64,000 nt of DNA from Cyclaneusma minus (GCA_037179335.1 JAKZHN010000002.1:62001-126000), one strand, 5' to 3'. Positions 34,983-46,019 are shown, counted from the first letter of the stretch. Program-made: numbers and translations. Notes: generated from the sequence alone by a model not told the origin.

Positions 34983-37406
34983 GTCAATTCCGAGTGTTGT
35001 ACCTTTCCGGTGCTTTGTTGACGTTGTCGGTCTTGATGCGGCTCTGCGATGCGGCTCTGCTAAGCGCCTCCGCCTGCTCTTGCAGTTTTTGCGAGTGCTA
35101 AGACTTCACGAAATGGGTATGATTTATGATTGGACGATATGCATGTGTTTCCCTCGCCCAGCATGTGCTTCAGGCGCGTAGGGCTGCAGATTGTACCTTG
35201 CGTTGCGTTGCATAGATGGGCGGCCGGGCGGGACGATCCATGCTTCCCGCTTTCCGGGGATTCGCTTAGAATGGAAAAGTTGCTGGCGGGTTTTCATGGC
35301 GTTAGAGAGGATTCTGGGAAGGTGGACGCCTCTAGGCTGTTTTGGGGCGTTTAGAGGGCGACTTGTTAGGCTTGATTGAGTAATATATACCCCCGTCGTT
35401 GACGTCTTGACTTTCGTGCGTCTTCTTGAACGCGGTAGACTCATGCAGGTGAGATCACGTGTGACTGGGATGTCTGGCGATGGGAGAGGGAAGGTTGCTA
35501 AGGTGCGTTTGACGTAGATACTGAGACATGGGGGAGGGGAGGGGAGGGTGTGTCCTAAGACATCGGCCGAAATGGGTGTGATATCACGTGATACACCTTG
35601 ATTCTTTCTCCATTTGTCTTACTATGCATAACGCTATCATCCTCTACGGTCTTCCCCACTCTCTTGGTTTGCTTGCATCACTCGCAGGCGGCAGCTTACT
35701 GTCCCCAATCTCTATCAGGTTCTGCTGTTAATTTGTACGCTGGAGACTCGAGGCTCCGGCCCAAGCTACCGATATCATGACACTGTGAATGCGGGCTGAG
35801 ACTCCTTCAATGTTGATTTGCCTATCAATGCTCGAGTCTTGACCTTTGGAGCGGGTAATGGTATTTAGCTGTTTTGCGCTTTAGTTAACGGATGGCAGCA
35901 TGGCTCCAGGTCCCCACTTTCTAGGATCTTTGAGTGTGAGATATAGTTGGTGGTGTAGAGTGTAGACGCCTTTCTGGTGGTCACCTCTGTGGCTACCTCC
36001 ACTCTTCCCTTCCTCATGATTTACTCAAGACAATCACCTATCTTGTGAGTTGTGAACACTTTAAAAGACAAGATTTCTACTCAATTAGGAGACTTTGAAG
36101 TTGTAACTTGTAAATAGATTACGCTAGATTTCGTAATTCGTACTTCAATCCGGGGGACGACAGCTTTAGGCCCATTCCAACTAGCAAAGACGACCAGTTT
36201 CAGTCTTTCGGAGTGGAGAGGAGGACTCTATATGGCTTGTCATTTATCTAGTATGGTGAATAGTGACTCGGACTGACTGGTTCTCATTCCGCTAAGATTC
36301 AATGAACAGTGTTTCCCAATAGTCAAGTCAGGGAAATAAGGTGAATCTATCAATCGTTTCTAGATTGAGATGTATAACCTCAATAATAAAAAGTTCGGGA
36401 CTACTCCAAATGGTTCAGAAGGCTTCTGACTCTTGGACTCCAGTGACTTTGAGCATCTTTCAGCACTCTGAAAATCGAGATATTCCAAATCTTCCATTCT
36501 CAACTTGGCATTTCGCAACGAAGGCAGTCTTGGAATTGAGGTGTTCCAGATAACCTTGAAAGTGTCGATGATCCTGGAGATTTCTGATGGCTTGTCCTGG
36601 CCCACTACCACTGAAGTGAGCCTCAAAGGAGAAAGTTCGAATGGTGAGACGGCAGACCTCAACCCCTTTGCTGATCCAAGATGTAGAAGCCAGATCTTGA
36701 CGACTTGAAGACATCACAGGAAATCTCAAAAGGGCAACATATGTGATTGAACGTTTGATCAGGGTCAGTATACCACAGTCGCTGCTACTTTCAATGCCCA
36801 ATGGCTATGAAGACTGTTGGTGCTTCCAAGGTGGAAGGAAAAAAGAGGGCGTATTGTAGACGGGTAGCTTGTACAGTTAATTACTGGCCACAGTGGACGT
36901 AATCACTTGAGAGCGATTCATATCATAAAAGGCTATTGATGACTACGAGTCCGTCGCGATGAGGCATAAATACAAGTGATAAGCATAGCATGACTCGGCT
37001 CTGAGAGAAAGGAAGCCGCACATGCTCGTGTCGAGTTTACTCTTCTTCGACTGGCTTCAGGTGTACCACAGGTATTGATCGAGTGCAGGGCCACCACCCT
37101 TAAACCCCGTACTATAGAGGTAGATTAAATGTTTACTGAGAGCCGGCAGGAGGTGACCTTTCATAGGTGGACCAGCACACAAAAGCACAGTTCCAAGTAC
37201 GAGTGTCAGGTTCTGAAGACAGGTTTGTGTCTTTGAATTGTTTGCTAGGCTAGGGATCCTCACAAACAGATGCAGTAACAATCAAGCTTTCTGGTAGCAC
37301 AGGGCTTTCCCCCAACGTCGAATAGGTGATTATTAGGCATTGGGTATCTTTCCCTCGTAAGTGCTGCTAGAAGCGAGGATCATCTGCAACAATCTACTGC
37401 AACAAT
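34983..37406. other. Intergenic, 2.4 kb, no gene supported
   Basis: This lies between the coiled-coil gene and the 3' end of RPS0. It contains a perfect 12-base palindrome tatcacgtgata (35582-35593) and a second CACGTG at 35456-35461. From about 36000 to 37300 it is moderately AT-rich with short open frames on both strands that fit no family. An old, decayed insertion is possible, but I cannot show it. Confidence 0.45.
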
Positions 37407-38440
37407 CTACCACTCCTGCTCGGCAGCAGCACCCCAGTCGGCGGTGGCACCGGCGGCAGGGGCAGCGGCGGAGGAGGCGGCCCAGTCAGCACCGGCAGCA
37501 TCATCCCAGCCACCAGCAGGGGCAACGGTAGCACTGGCAGCAGCGAAAGCACCTCCAGCGCCGGCTCCCGCACCAACTTCCCAATCAGCGTTACCGGCGA
37601 AGCCTTGGTCAATGGCAGCAGGGCCGACCTCATCAGCACCGGGGACCTTCTCCTCGGCAGCCTCCTTGTTCTCCTCAGCCTCAGGGTCGCGGTAGAAGTA
37701 CAAGTCGACCATGGTGTCCCACTCAACCTCACGGCTCTGGATGGTACCTCTCAGGCGGAGGACCTCACGGGCCAACATCCACCAGATGAGACCAATGGCG
37801 TGGCGACCCTTGTTGTTGGTAGGGATGGCAACATCGACGAACTCGGTGGGGGAGTCAGTGTCGCAGAGAGCGATGACGGGGATGTTGACATAAGAAGCCT
37901 CCTTGATAGCCTGGGCATCGGTGCGGGGGTCGGTGACGATGATGAGACGGGGCTCCTTGAACGAGCGGGTGATGTAGTTCGTGAAGTTACCGGGAGTGAA
38001 ACGACCGGCAATGGCGACAGCACCGGTGTGGTGGGCGAACTTCAGGACGGCACGCTGACCGTAAGGACGAGCGGAGATGACACAGATGTCGGCCGGGTTG
38101 TCGATGGCTGCGATGATGCGGGCAGCGAGGACAATCTTCTCCCTGCACATGAAAATCAGCAGCCGTCGCAGACTGCGCGCATGGCATTTCTCCGACTTAC
38201 CAGGTCTTGCCGATGTTGATCACGTTGATTCCATCGGGACGGGTCTTCCACAGGTAAGGCTCCATGTGCACCTGGAGGTTCTTGCTGCCGAGGTGGCATT
38301 GAGCTGCGAGGAGCATCTCAATGTCCTGGGACTGTTGCGGGAGTCAGCCATCAATCCGCGATCATAGCAGGAGGGCGCAAAGCTGGCAGACTGCGACTTA
38401 CGGTGGCATTGAAGATGGGGGGGAGTTGAGATGGGGCCAT
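37407..38440 (-). CDS. RPS0: 40S ribosomal protein S0 (uS2, laminin-receptor family), 301 aa
   Basis: Cytosolic small-subunit protein uS2, needed for 20S pre-rRNA maturation and 40S assembly. Minus-strand exons are 38440-38402 (13 codons, MAPSQLPPIFNAT), 38331-38201 and 38142-37407. The introns are 70 bases (gtaagt...aacag, phase 0) and 58 bases (gtaagt...tgcag, phase 2). The second junction restores INIGKTWEKIVLAAR. Family signatures include AIAGRFTPGNFTNYI, EPRLIIVTDPRTDAQAIKEA, VNIPVIALCDTDSP and NNKGRHAIGLIWWMLAREVL. The tail is Ala/Gly-rich with Trp-Glu-Trp-like ends (ending EQEW), as in eukaryotic S0. Introns near the start codon are typical of ribosomal protein genes. Confidence 0.97.
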
Positions 38441-38727
38441 GGCTGCGACTTGAATCCTGCGGATTGGGTGGGAGGATTTGGTGGAAGTTGTCGTTGTCGT
38501 TGCTGCTCACGAACAAGAGGGTGTTGAAGCTTCAATTTGGTTTTGATTTTGAAAATGTGCGCTGCGTGCTGCCAAGAGTTGAGGTGCCGCGCTAGGCCGA
38601 AGCGATGATCTAAGCGCTTTCGGGCCTAGCGCCGAGTACGCCCAAACAGGACTAGCTCCAGATGCTCGCGACTTCGAGGATGAAGAAAAGTGGACGGCGA
38701 CAGCAGCAATTCGAGGTATCACCGACC
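38441..38727. promoter_or_regulatory. Compact divergent promoter, RPS0 / mitochondrial uS15m
   Basis: Only 287 bases separate the start codons of a cytosolic and a mitochondrial ribosomal protein gene. Near its centre is a GC-rich dyad: left arm gcgctaggccgaagcg (38589-38604), right arm cgctttcgggcctagcgc (38615-38632), complementary except for two single-base gaps, with a 10-base loop. It could bind a dimeric factor that sets both genes. Confidence 0.55.
38589..38632. repeat. Inverted repeat (dyad) in divergent ribosomal promoter
   Basis: Arms of 16 and 18 bases around atgatctaag. The reverse complement of the right arm (gcgctaggcccgaaagcg) matches the left arm except for two inserted bases. 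It lies about 150 bases from the RPS0 start and about 95 bases from the uS15m start. Confidence 0.8.
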
Positions 38728-39718
38728 ATGCCTCCACGATTGCCGCAGCTGCCCGCTCTGGGCTCCCTGAAACGTGAGTAGTGAATTAATCTGCTAATAC
38801 GACAAGCCTAAAAATTGACCTTATGTAGTATGTCTACGACCATCGTCCAAATCCGCGAACCCTTTCCCTTTACTCCCCATCACCTCGACGGCCAACGCCT
38901 CGTCCAAGGCTGAAAAGCGAAAACACCAAGACCCCTACGCTTTAGCACAGGCCAAACAGAGAAAGGCCGCGAATCAGGCAAGGCAGCAGGTCTTGCAAGA
39001 AGAACGTGCCGTGGCGCGTGGAGATCCTGTTCGCGGCATACCCACGCCTTTCCTCGAGTCGTTCGACCAAGGCAGTGGCGTCGATCTTGCTCCCTCGGCC
39101 TCGGGCGAAGTGGTTGAGTCCACCAAACCCGCTCTCAACTACTTCCTCAAGCCCGAACTCGTCGAGAAATCCCTCCAACACTCCTACATCCTCACGCAAC
39201 CCGTGATAAGCAAGGATCGGGACGCCATAGACCCGCAGAAGGAAGACGACGAGATCAGGAAACACGCGGAAGATCACGAGCGGGCGAAAGCGGCCGTCGA
39301 GCGGATCGTGAGTCTGAGTAATGGAAACCAGAAGGATAGGACGAGATCGAATGTCCAGCGATGCATCGAGATGTTTGGTCGACACAACACGGACCAGTTC
39401 CTTGAGCCGAAGCCTGCTGCCATTACCCAGCAGCGTGAGCCCAGGCCGCCGAAGCAGCGGGCTGGTCCGGACACCGGGAGCTCAGAAGTCCAGATCGCGA
39501 TTTTGACGGCCAAGATTAGGGCTCTTGCGGATGCACTAGAAGCCAAGGGCGGCAACAAGGACAAGATGAACAAGCGGAATCTGAGGCTGTTGGTACATCG
39601 GAGACAGAAGCTTCTCAATTACATGCTGCGGAAAGAAAGGGGCAGTGAAAGGTGGCAGAGGGTGACTAAAGCGCTTGGCTTAACGGAGGCCACTTACAAG
39701 GGCGAAATAAGTCTTTGA
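38728..39718 (+). CDS. MRPS28: Mitochondrial small-subunit ribosomal protein uS15m, 311 aa
   Basis: Mitoribosomal homologue of bacterial S15, which binds 12S/15S rRNA early in small-subunit assembly. Exons are 38728-38773 and 38829-39718, with a 55-base phase-1 intron (gtgagt...tgtag, branch-like gctaat). The N-terminus (MPPRLPQLPALGSLK, then Arg/Ser-rich) is Arg-rich without acidic residues, as a mitochondrial presequence. The S15 domain is at about 220-300: DTGSSEVQIAILTAKIRALA and NLRLLVHRRQKLLNYM, with the conserved R-R-x-x-L-L-x-Y-x pattern. The long N-terminal extension before the S15 domain is usual in fungal mitochondrial S15 (yeast Mrps28). Confidence 0.93.
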
Positions 39719-39940
39719 AGTTGTGCGGAAACATTGTGCATTGTAGAATAGTTCAACAGGGTGTGAATCAAACACTATCGAAACACTTGTCAATTGCTGA
39801 CGCCACCTTTTTCCCTGCTCCTAGCGCCAACCATGATCAATATTAAATACAAAAAAGCGGAACGATGTGTTGCGGGTGTCTTGGTCCTATATCTGCACCG
39901 AAGCAGCCCATAGGTTGACAGAAGGAACGTGATGGTTCCC

Positions 39941-41198
39941 CTAGAACACGCTGATGTAGTTGCCAATCCGCTCTTTCTGCGACTGTGCTATGCACTCTGC
40001 TATCCATGTGATGTTACGAATTTCCTACTTGGGATCAGTACAACTTTAGACCCGGATTTTAAGGATGTCAAACATACCTGTTCCCTCAACTTGACCCATG
40101 CGTAAACGATAGCGTAGGTGAACTGCCTGGTGAAAGCATTCTTCGATATCTCCATCTCCTTCTGGTAGAACATATCTTCCAAGCTCTTGCCTTCGCCACC
40201 TGCTCCTCCGCTCATGTTACCAGCACCAACGCCACCTCCTTGGCCCATTCCAGTAGCATCAAAGTAGGTCTTGTAGTCGTTGACGCCCTCCACTGCTAAT
40301 CGGACACCCTCAATATCATCCGCTCTTGAAAGCATCAGAGTTCCTTCGGGATACAAGCGACCAAAACTAGGGTACAACTTCTTGCGGTCCGCTTTGGCCA
40401 GCTCCGTACCAAAAGAGTTCAGGGTAATATTGATTGCTCTCCTATCAGCTTCGAACTCCAGAACCTCGGACATGACCTCACTAGTCGGGGTGTCCTTGAT
40501 ATCAGGATTCGTCTGGCAGAAATTGTAGAAGTCCTCCAGGTAGTTCTTGTACAGCGTATTCCGCACAATCTCAATGTTCAGCTCGTCCAAGTCTTGGTGG
40601 CTCAAGCTGCCCTTGAAGTATGGCGCGAGTGGTGTCTCGATCAGAACGCTGTTGTAGAGTTCTTCGATATTGGTCGCCACGCACAATACGGGCATAGTTT
40701 CGAACCAGCCGAGTGGATGGCATCGCTCAAGGAGTTCACGGGTATCGCGTTCGTGCAAGGTGCCAGTGATCAGCAGGGCGACGTTGTCGATCATGTAGCC
40801 GTAGGTCAGGTAGTCCATAAACTGGGCGAGGGATCCGACTGCATTTGCGCGAAGATAGCGGAACTCGGAGATGAGCTTGTCGGTGGTTTTGGCAGCGAGA
40901 GCAGAGGTCGATGGGTTAGGAGGGAGGGATGCGAGGAAGTCGCCGTAGGCGGGGCCGAGCTGGAGCTTGAGGTCTGGCAGGGTTAGCAGAGAAGCGACGA
41001 GCGTCGGGAATGCCAGCAATACCATCGATGGTCTCGCACTGAGTGAGGTTATTGTAGTTCTGGCCGGTCAAGAGGCTGTTACGGTAGCCACGGACGATGC
41101 CCTCAACATAGCTGTGGCCATGGTTAGCGACGAGTGGCCAAAGGGGCGCTGGGTGAAGAGTCTCACCCGTTATTCACGTTGAAGAAAAGACCCTCCAT
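39941..41198 (-). CDS. VMA6: V-type proton ATPase subunit d (Vma6), 366 aa
   Basis: Subunit d of the V0 sector, which couples the central stalk to the membrane rotor in vacuolar acidification. Minus-strand exons are 41198-41167, 41111-41023, 40973-40078 and 40024-39941. Introns are 55 bases (phase 2), 49 bases (phase 1) and 53 bases (phase 0), all GT-AG. The joined start MEGLFFNVNNGYVEGIVRGY and the end EIRNITWIAECIAQSQKERI are diagnostic, as are YGYMIDNVALLITGTLHERD and CHPLGWFETMPVLCVATN. A short Gly/Met-rich insertion (GQGGGVGAGNMSGGAGG) makes it slightly longer than yeast Vma6 (345 aa). Confidence 0.96.
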
Positions 41199-41955
41199 TA
41201 TGACGGTTCTTGTGAGTGTTGTTCGACGGTTGCGATGGAAGGAGCTCAGTTGGTCAGGGCTCAGGAGTGGAAAAGGATGATGCTGCAACTATCATTGTTC
41301 TCGCTTTGGACTGGGGCTACGACTTAGCAAGGATCCGCACGAGCGCTGGACGACTATGTGGAGTGTGCACTAAAGGCTGTCCAAACCTTAGGCCACCACA
41401 CTACCCCGTCTATGTCCAGTCAGTTGTTATCAAATGAGTTAACATTAGACGTGATCGGTGTCGCTGGGTCCCGGGCAATTATCAGAAGTCACGAAACTGC
41501 GGACTTTACAGGGTTATGCACGCAGTATATTAACATGATGCTTTCAAGTAATGGTGCACATCCGTGGAATTCCAGAAATGCAACATTGAGTTTTGTAAAT
41601 CCTGGATTTGACATTGTGAACATCACAATAATCGAAAGCATCAGGATACGTTTCATGAGATTAGTGGGAATAACTTACTTATTCTCTGTGCTTGACCTCA
41701 TTGAATACCTACATGTACATGTATTGACCTTACCTACATGTATGTCTGGTGTCCCGGTTGGGGGCCTGAGGGCTAAGGCTCGTCGGTCTTCTTAGCGCCG
41801 TGCGAGCTAGCGTCCGCCAATCCAGGCGCACTTGGCTCGCTACAAAATCTTCGAAAAAATAAAATCGCAGTCGACTTCTGCAAGAGAAGGCACAACGCAA
41901 AACTGCACAACTGCCTCCGCCAAACGTCTGTCTCCACCCACAGACTACTTCCAAA
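41199..41955. promoter_or_regulatory. Divergent upstream region, VMA6 / NOP58
   Basis: 757 bases between divergent starts. About 41430-41750 is AT-richer, with a repeated tacatgtacatgta/tacatgtatg run at 41709-41742. At 41792-41816 lie two related words, cttagcgccg and gctagcgtccg, which resemble the cctagcgccg of the RPS0/uS15m promoter. Confidence 0.4.
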
Positions 41956-44294
41956 ATGGCGCCTCTCTTCGTCTTGACCGAGACGAGTGCAGGATATGCC
42001 TTGCTCAAGGCCAAGGACAAGAAAATCCTCAAGAACGATGACCTCGCGACTGAAGCCTCCACCGCTGAGGGCATCAATGGCATGTGAGTGCAGACAGAGA
42101 CGGCCTGTCCTTGCGACGGAACTTTGAATTAACCTGGGTGCGCCATAGGCTCAAACTCAAATCCTTTACCAAGTTCGACAGCGCCGCAACCGCTTTGGAA
42201 GAAGTAGCTGCTCTGGTCGAGGGAAAGGTGACGCCAATGCTGGCGAAGCTTTTGGACTCGATCAAGGATGAGAAGAAGGCCTCTCTGGCTGTGGCCGACC
42301 CCAAGCTGGGCGCTGCCATCAACAAGCTGCCTCAGCTCCAGATTGTTCCCATCTCCGATGCTGCTACCAACGAGCTCTACCGTGCCATCCGCGACCACCT
42401 CCCCTCTCTCGTCCCTGGACTTTCTTCCGAAACCGTTGCGACTATGGCCCTCGGTCTCTCCCACTCCCTGTCGCGCCACAAGCTCAAGTTCTCTCCCGAT
42501 AAGGTCGACACCATGATCGTTCACGCCATCTCGCTCCTCGACGATCTCGACAAGGAACTGAATACATATGCCATGCGCGTGAAGGAATGGTATGGGTGGC
42601 ATTTCCCCGAGATGGGCAAGATCCTGAACGACAACCTCGCCTACGCCCGTGTCATTTTGAAGATGGGCATGCGCCAGAACGCTGCCACAGCCGACCTCAG
42701 TGAGATTCTACCCGAGGAAATCGAGACTGCTGTGAAGGCCGCTGCGGAAGTCAGTATGGGAACTGAGATCACCGACGAGGATTTGGAGAACATCCAACTG
42801 CTCGCAGAACAAGTTGTCGGTTTCACAGAGTACCGCCAACAGCTTTCGAGTTACTTGACCGCCCGTATGCAAGCAATCTCACCAAACCTGACGGAACTTG
42901 TGGGAGAGCTCGTTGGTGCCCGTTTGATTGCACACTCCGGATCTCTCATGAACCTCGCCAAGAGTCCTGCCAGTACTATCCAGATTCTCGGTGCTGAGAA
43001 GGCTCTGTTCCGTGCCTTGAAGACCAAGCACGACACACCCAAATACGGTCTCATCTACCATGCCTCTCTCGTCGGTCAGGCTACAGGCAAGAACAAGGGA
43101 AAGATTGCGCGCATGCTGGCTGCTAAGTCTGCTATCGGTATCCGCGTAGATGCACTGTCCGACTGGAGTGCACAGGGTGAGGGTAAGGGTGATGATATTG
43201 ACGAGGAGGAGCGTGCTCTCCTTGGAGTCGCAGCTCGAGCCAAGATCGAGCGAGCCCTCCGTAATCTTGAAGGAAAGCCCATCCTGCCGCGCGGCGTTGC
43301 TGTTGGCCCCAATGGAAAGGCTGTCGACCAACCTGGCAAATGGGAGATCAAGGAGGCACGCAAATACAACGCCAATGCGGATGGTGTTGGTGCTGACGAG
43401 CCAGCTGCCATCACGGAGTCGAAGAAGGAGAAGTCCGATTCGAAGAAGGAGAAGACCGAGTCGAAGAAGGAGAAGAAAGAGTCCAAGAAGGACAAGAAGG
43501 AGAAGAAAGAAGAGAAGAAGCTCATCCAAGTTGTCGCCGAGGAGTCTTACGATTCCGATTCCGATGACGACGAGAAAGCTGCCAAGAAGCCCAACGACAA
43601 GCCCAAGGCCAAGGAGTCCGACGACGAAGACTCTGAGGATGAGGACGAGGACGAGGAGATGGCTGATGTTGACGCTGGCCTCGCGGTACCAACGCCTGAT
43701 GTTAGTGGCACAGCTGCGAAGTCGATGAAGAAGCTCAGCATCAAGACCGCCGGACTTGAAGATGATGACCACTCAGAGACATTATCTACCGTATCTGCAG
43801 ACACTCCCGACTCGCCCGACTCTCCAACTCAGCAAGAAATCAACTGGCAATCAGAAATCACCGGCAACACCAAGGAAGCCAAGAAGGCGCGCAAGATCGA
43901 GCGACACGAGCGCAAGCTTGCATTGTCTGAGCAGCGATCCAAGGCTCGTGCTGAGCGCAATGCTAAGATTGAGCGAAGACTGGATCGAAAGGAACGCCGG
44001 GCCAAGAAGGAAGAGCAAGAGGAGCGCCGCCACGAGCGAGAACTGAAGAAGTACGCCGAGCTGGCCAAGCAAGCCGGCATCAGCGTCGCTAAGTTCAAGC
44101 GCAAGGCCGAAAGGGGCGAGATCCAGTACGGTGAGGATGGCAAGCCGATTGTCATCAGCAAGAAGGAGCTGAAGAAGGCGAAGAAGGCCGAGAAGGGTGA
44201 GAAGGGAGCAGATGACGAGTCGTCGAGCAAGAAGCGGAAGCGCGAAGAGGACGGGGACAAGTCGGAGAAGAAGAAGAAGAAGTCCAAGGCGTAA
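41956..44294 (+). CDS. NOP58: Nop58, box C/D snoRNP core protein, 757 aa with long charged tail
   Basis: Core protein of box C/D snoRNPs that guide 2'-O-methylation of rRNA in the nucleolus. Exons are 41956-42083 and 42149-44294, with a 65-base phase-2 intron (gtgagt...catag). The start MAPLFVLTETSAGYALLKAK is typical. The coiled-coil and NOP domains follow, with WYGWHFPEMGKIL, IVR-like IAHSGSLMNLAKSPASTIQI and the signature ALKTKHDTPKYGLIYHASLV. After about residue 430 come lysine-rich KKEK repeats and an acidic Ser/Asp/Glu block. The last 150 residues are Arg/Lys-rich, beginning EITGNTKEAKKARKIERHER and ending in KKKKKSKA. Yeast Nop58 is 511 aa, so the tail is unusually long. The open frame is continuous. 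Confidence 0.95.
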
Positions 44295-44879
44295 ACGTGG
44301 TGGTTTTGATGCACTTTTTCTGTACCATATTCCACCGAGAAGCGGTCTGGCGTCCAAATGTTGCTCATAGTCACTGGCGTAAGGGCGTATTGGGAGACGT
44401 TCTATGGTCACGTTCTATGGTCACGTTCTATCTTTCGGCATGACAGGATAAAATTGGGAATAAATGGCTGTTCATAGCATGTGCTACGAGGCCCTTATTT
44501 CAGAAAATTACTCTATTAATTCATGCCACCATTCTTGTTTCTGTGATTGAACTGACATCGTTCGAGTGAAGGCCACAGTCGAGGCATGTTGTACTAATGC
44601 AGTAGACTAGACGACGTCGAAGAGCAGACAGAGCTTCACTTTAGTGTTTGGCAGTCCAACATGAATATACGTAGACGGGGGGGACAACAGAATACTTTTC
44701 GTCTTTGGACATCTCTAGAAATAAAAGCCAGAGTAATTGTGATGGGTGAACATAATTTATGTCGCGATTTATTCGAGGCTGTGCAAACAGGCTTTGGACG
44801 TAGCCTCGTCTCTTACTTACGCCTTTCCTCTCCCAACCACCTCCAACCTCCAAGAACATTTCACATCAACAACCACAAA
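44295..44879. other. Intergenic: NOP58 3' flank and HUB1 promoter
   Basis: 585 bases. At 44399-44432 the 13-base unit gttctatggtcac is repeated about 2.5 times. The frame of the downstream gene is open back to 44661, but this looks like leader. No other gene is seen. Confidence 0.45.
44399..44432. repeat. Short tandem repeat, 13-base unit x 2.5
   Basis: The word gttctatggtcac occurs twice exactly, followed by a partial third copy (gttctat), about 105 bases after the NOP58 stop codon. Confidence 0.8.
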
Positions 44880-45527
44880 ATGCCGCGCTCAAGATCACGA
44901 TCGCCTTCGCGCAGAGACCCGTCTCCCCGGCGTCGAAGCCGCAGTCCGCGAGACCGAGACTCCGAACAAGACCGCCATGAGCGTCCTCGTCGCAAAGATG
45001 GCGGCGGCGGCTTCCGCTGGAAAGAAAAACGACGCGATACCGAAGAAAACGACAGGAACGACGACCGCAGACTAGAGCGAGGCTATCGCAAACGCTCGCG
45101 CTCACCTAGACGCGATCGAGAACGACAGAATGCCGGCAGCTCAGGCAGCAAGGGAGGCGTGGACGTGGAGGACAAGTTTGGAGTCGCAGACAAGTTTGGG
45201 AAGTCGAAGAGCTCTACGGATACGAAAGACAAGCCAGCAACAGCGCCTGCAAGACCTGCAGCTTCTTCAGCACCGGCGGCACCTGCAGAGCCTATGATCA
45301 TCGTACATGTCAACGACAGACTGGGCACCAAGGCGGCGATCCCGTGTCTGGCATCGGATCCGATCAAGTTGTTCAAGGCGCAGGTGGCGGCGAGGATTGG
45401 AAGGCAACCGCATGAAATTCTGCTCAAGAGACAAGGGGAGAGGCCATTCAAGGATATTCTGACGCTGGCGGATTACTCGGTGGGAAACGGGGTGCAGTTG
45501 GACTTGGAGCTGGATACTGGTGATTGA
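44880..45527 (+). CDS. HUB1: Hub1/UBL5 ubiquitin-like protein fused to an N-terminal RS domain, 215 aa
   Basis: The last 77 residues are a Hub1/UBL5 ubiquitin-like fold: MIIVHVNDRLGTKAAIPCLA through LLKRQGERPFKDILTLADYS to LDLELDTGD. Hub1 binds spliceosomal proteins (Snu66/HIND) without conjugation and tunes splice-site choice. Here it is preceded by about 138 residues rich in RS/SR/RD dipeptides (MPRSRSRSPSRRDPSPRRRS, then SPRRDRERQ) and an Ala/Pro linker. Free Hub1 in yeast and human is 73 aa, so this is an RS-Hub1 fusion. The C-terminal di-Tyr of canonical Hub1 is absent and replaced by an acidic end. Start at 44880 follows cacaaa. Single exon with no intervening stop, so the fusion is genuine at DNA level. 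Confidence 0.93.
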   Translation: MPRSRSRSPSRRDPSPRRRSRSPRDRDSEQDRHERPRRKDGGGGFRWKEKRRDTEENDRNDDRRLERGYRKRSRSPRRDRERQNAGSSGSKGGVDVEDKFGVADKFGKSKSSTDTKDKPATAPARPAASSAPAAPAEPMIIVHVNDRLGTKAAIPCLASDPIKLFKAQVAARIGRQPHEILLKRQGERPFKDILTLADYSVGNGVQLDLELDTGD

Positions 45528-46019
45528 GAAGCAGGGGTTGACGGGATCTGGTCTGGACAACGAGCGAGCTTTGCCATTTGACTGCGAGAAAAGCATAAGG
45601 GGAAGGAAACTAGGAGCAGGTATATGACTGCTCTGTCATCCATATATCTAGCACGGATACCAGTTGACAGCTGCTGAGTGAAGCAGATGTCGATCTGGCT
45701 TGAGGCAGCCCAAGATTGATACCCCCGGGGACCTCTCAATTCCGCAGTCGGTGCGGGGCCATACACTACAGAAATACAACATGCTCGTATGAGAACTCCA
45801 GCTCTTCTTGTGACTTGTGCCCAGTCTAGGGAATTTGTAGACTAGAATTAATGGCCAGGTGTTTTTGTTATCGATAAGCCCGCGTGGTACAAGTGTCTTA
45901 ACTCCAGACGAAGCTCGTGCAGAACTCGAATACAACGACAAAGCCTCGTGGTAATCTGGGTCCTAGACTCGAGAGACTATTGAGCTCGGAGAGAGCTGGA
46001 GGATGCAGAATACCCAGCC
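45528..46019. other. Intergenic between HUB1 and GPI15
   Basis: 492 bases holding the HUB1 3' flank and GPI15 promoter. No repeats, RNA genes or supported reading frames are seen. Confidence 0.4.

Noticed and set aside
36360..36801. Minus-strand frames in the 2.4-kb intergenic region
   Set aside because: About 100 codons, no motif, moderately AT-rich context; could equally be decayed noncoding DNA.
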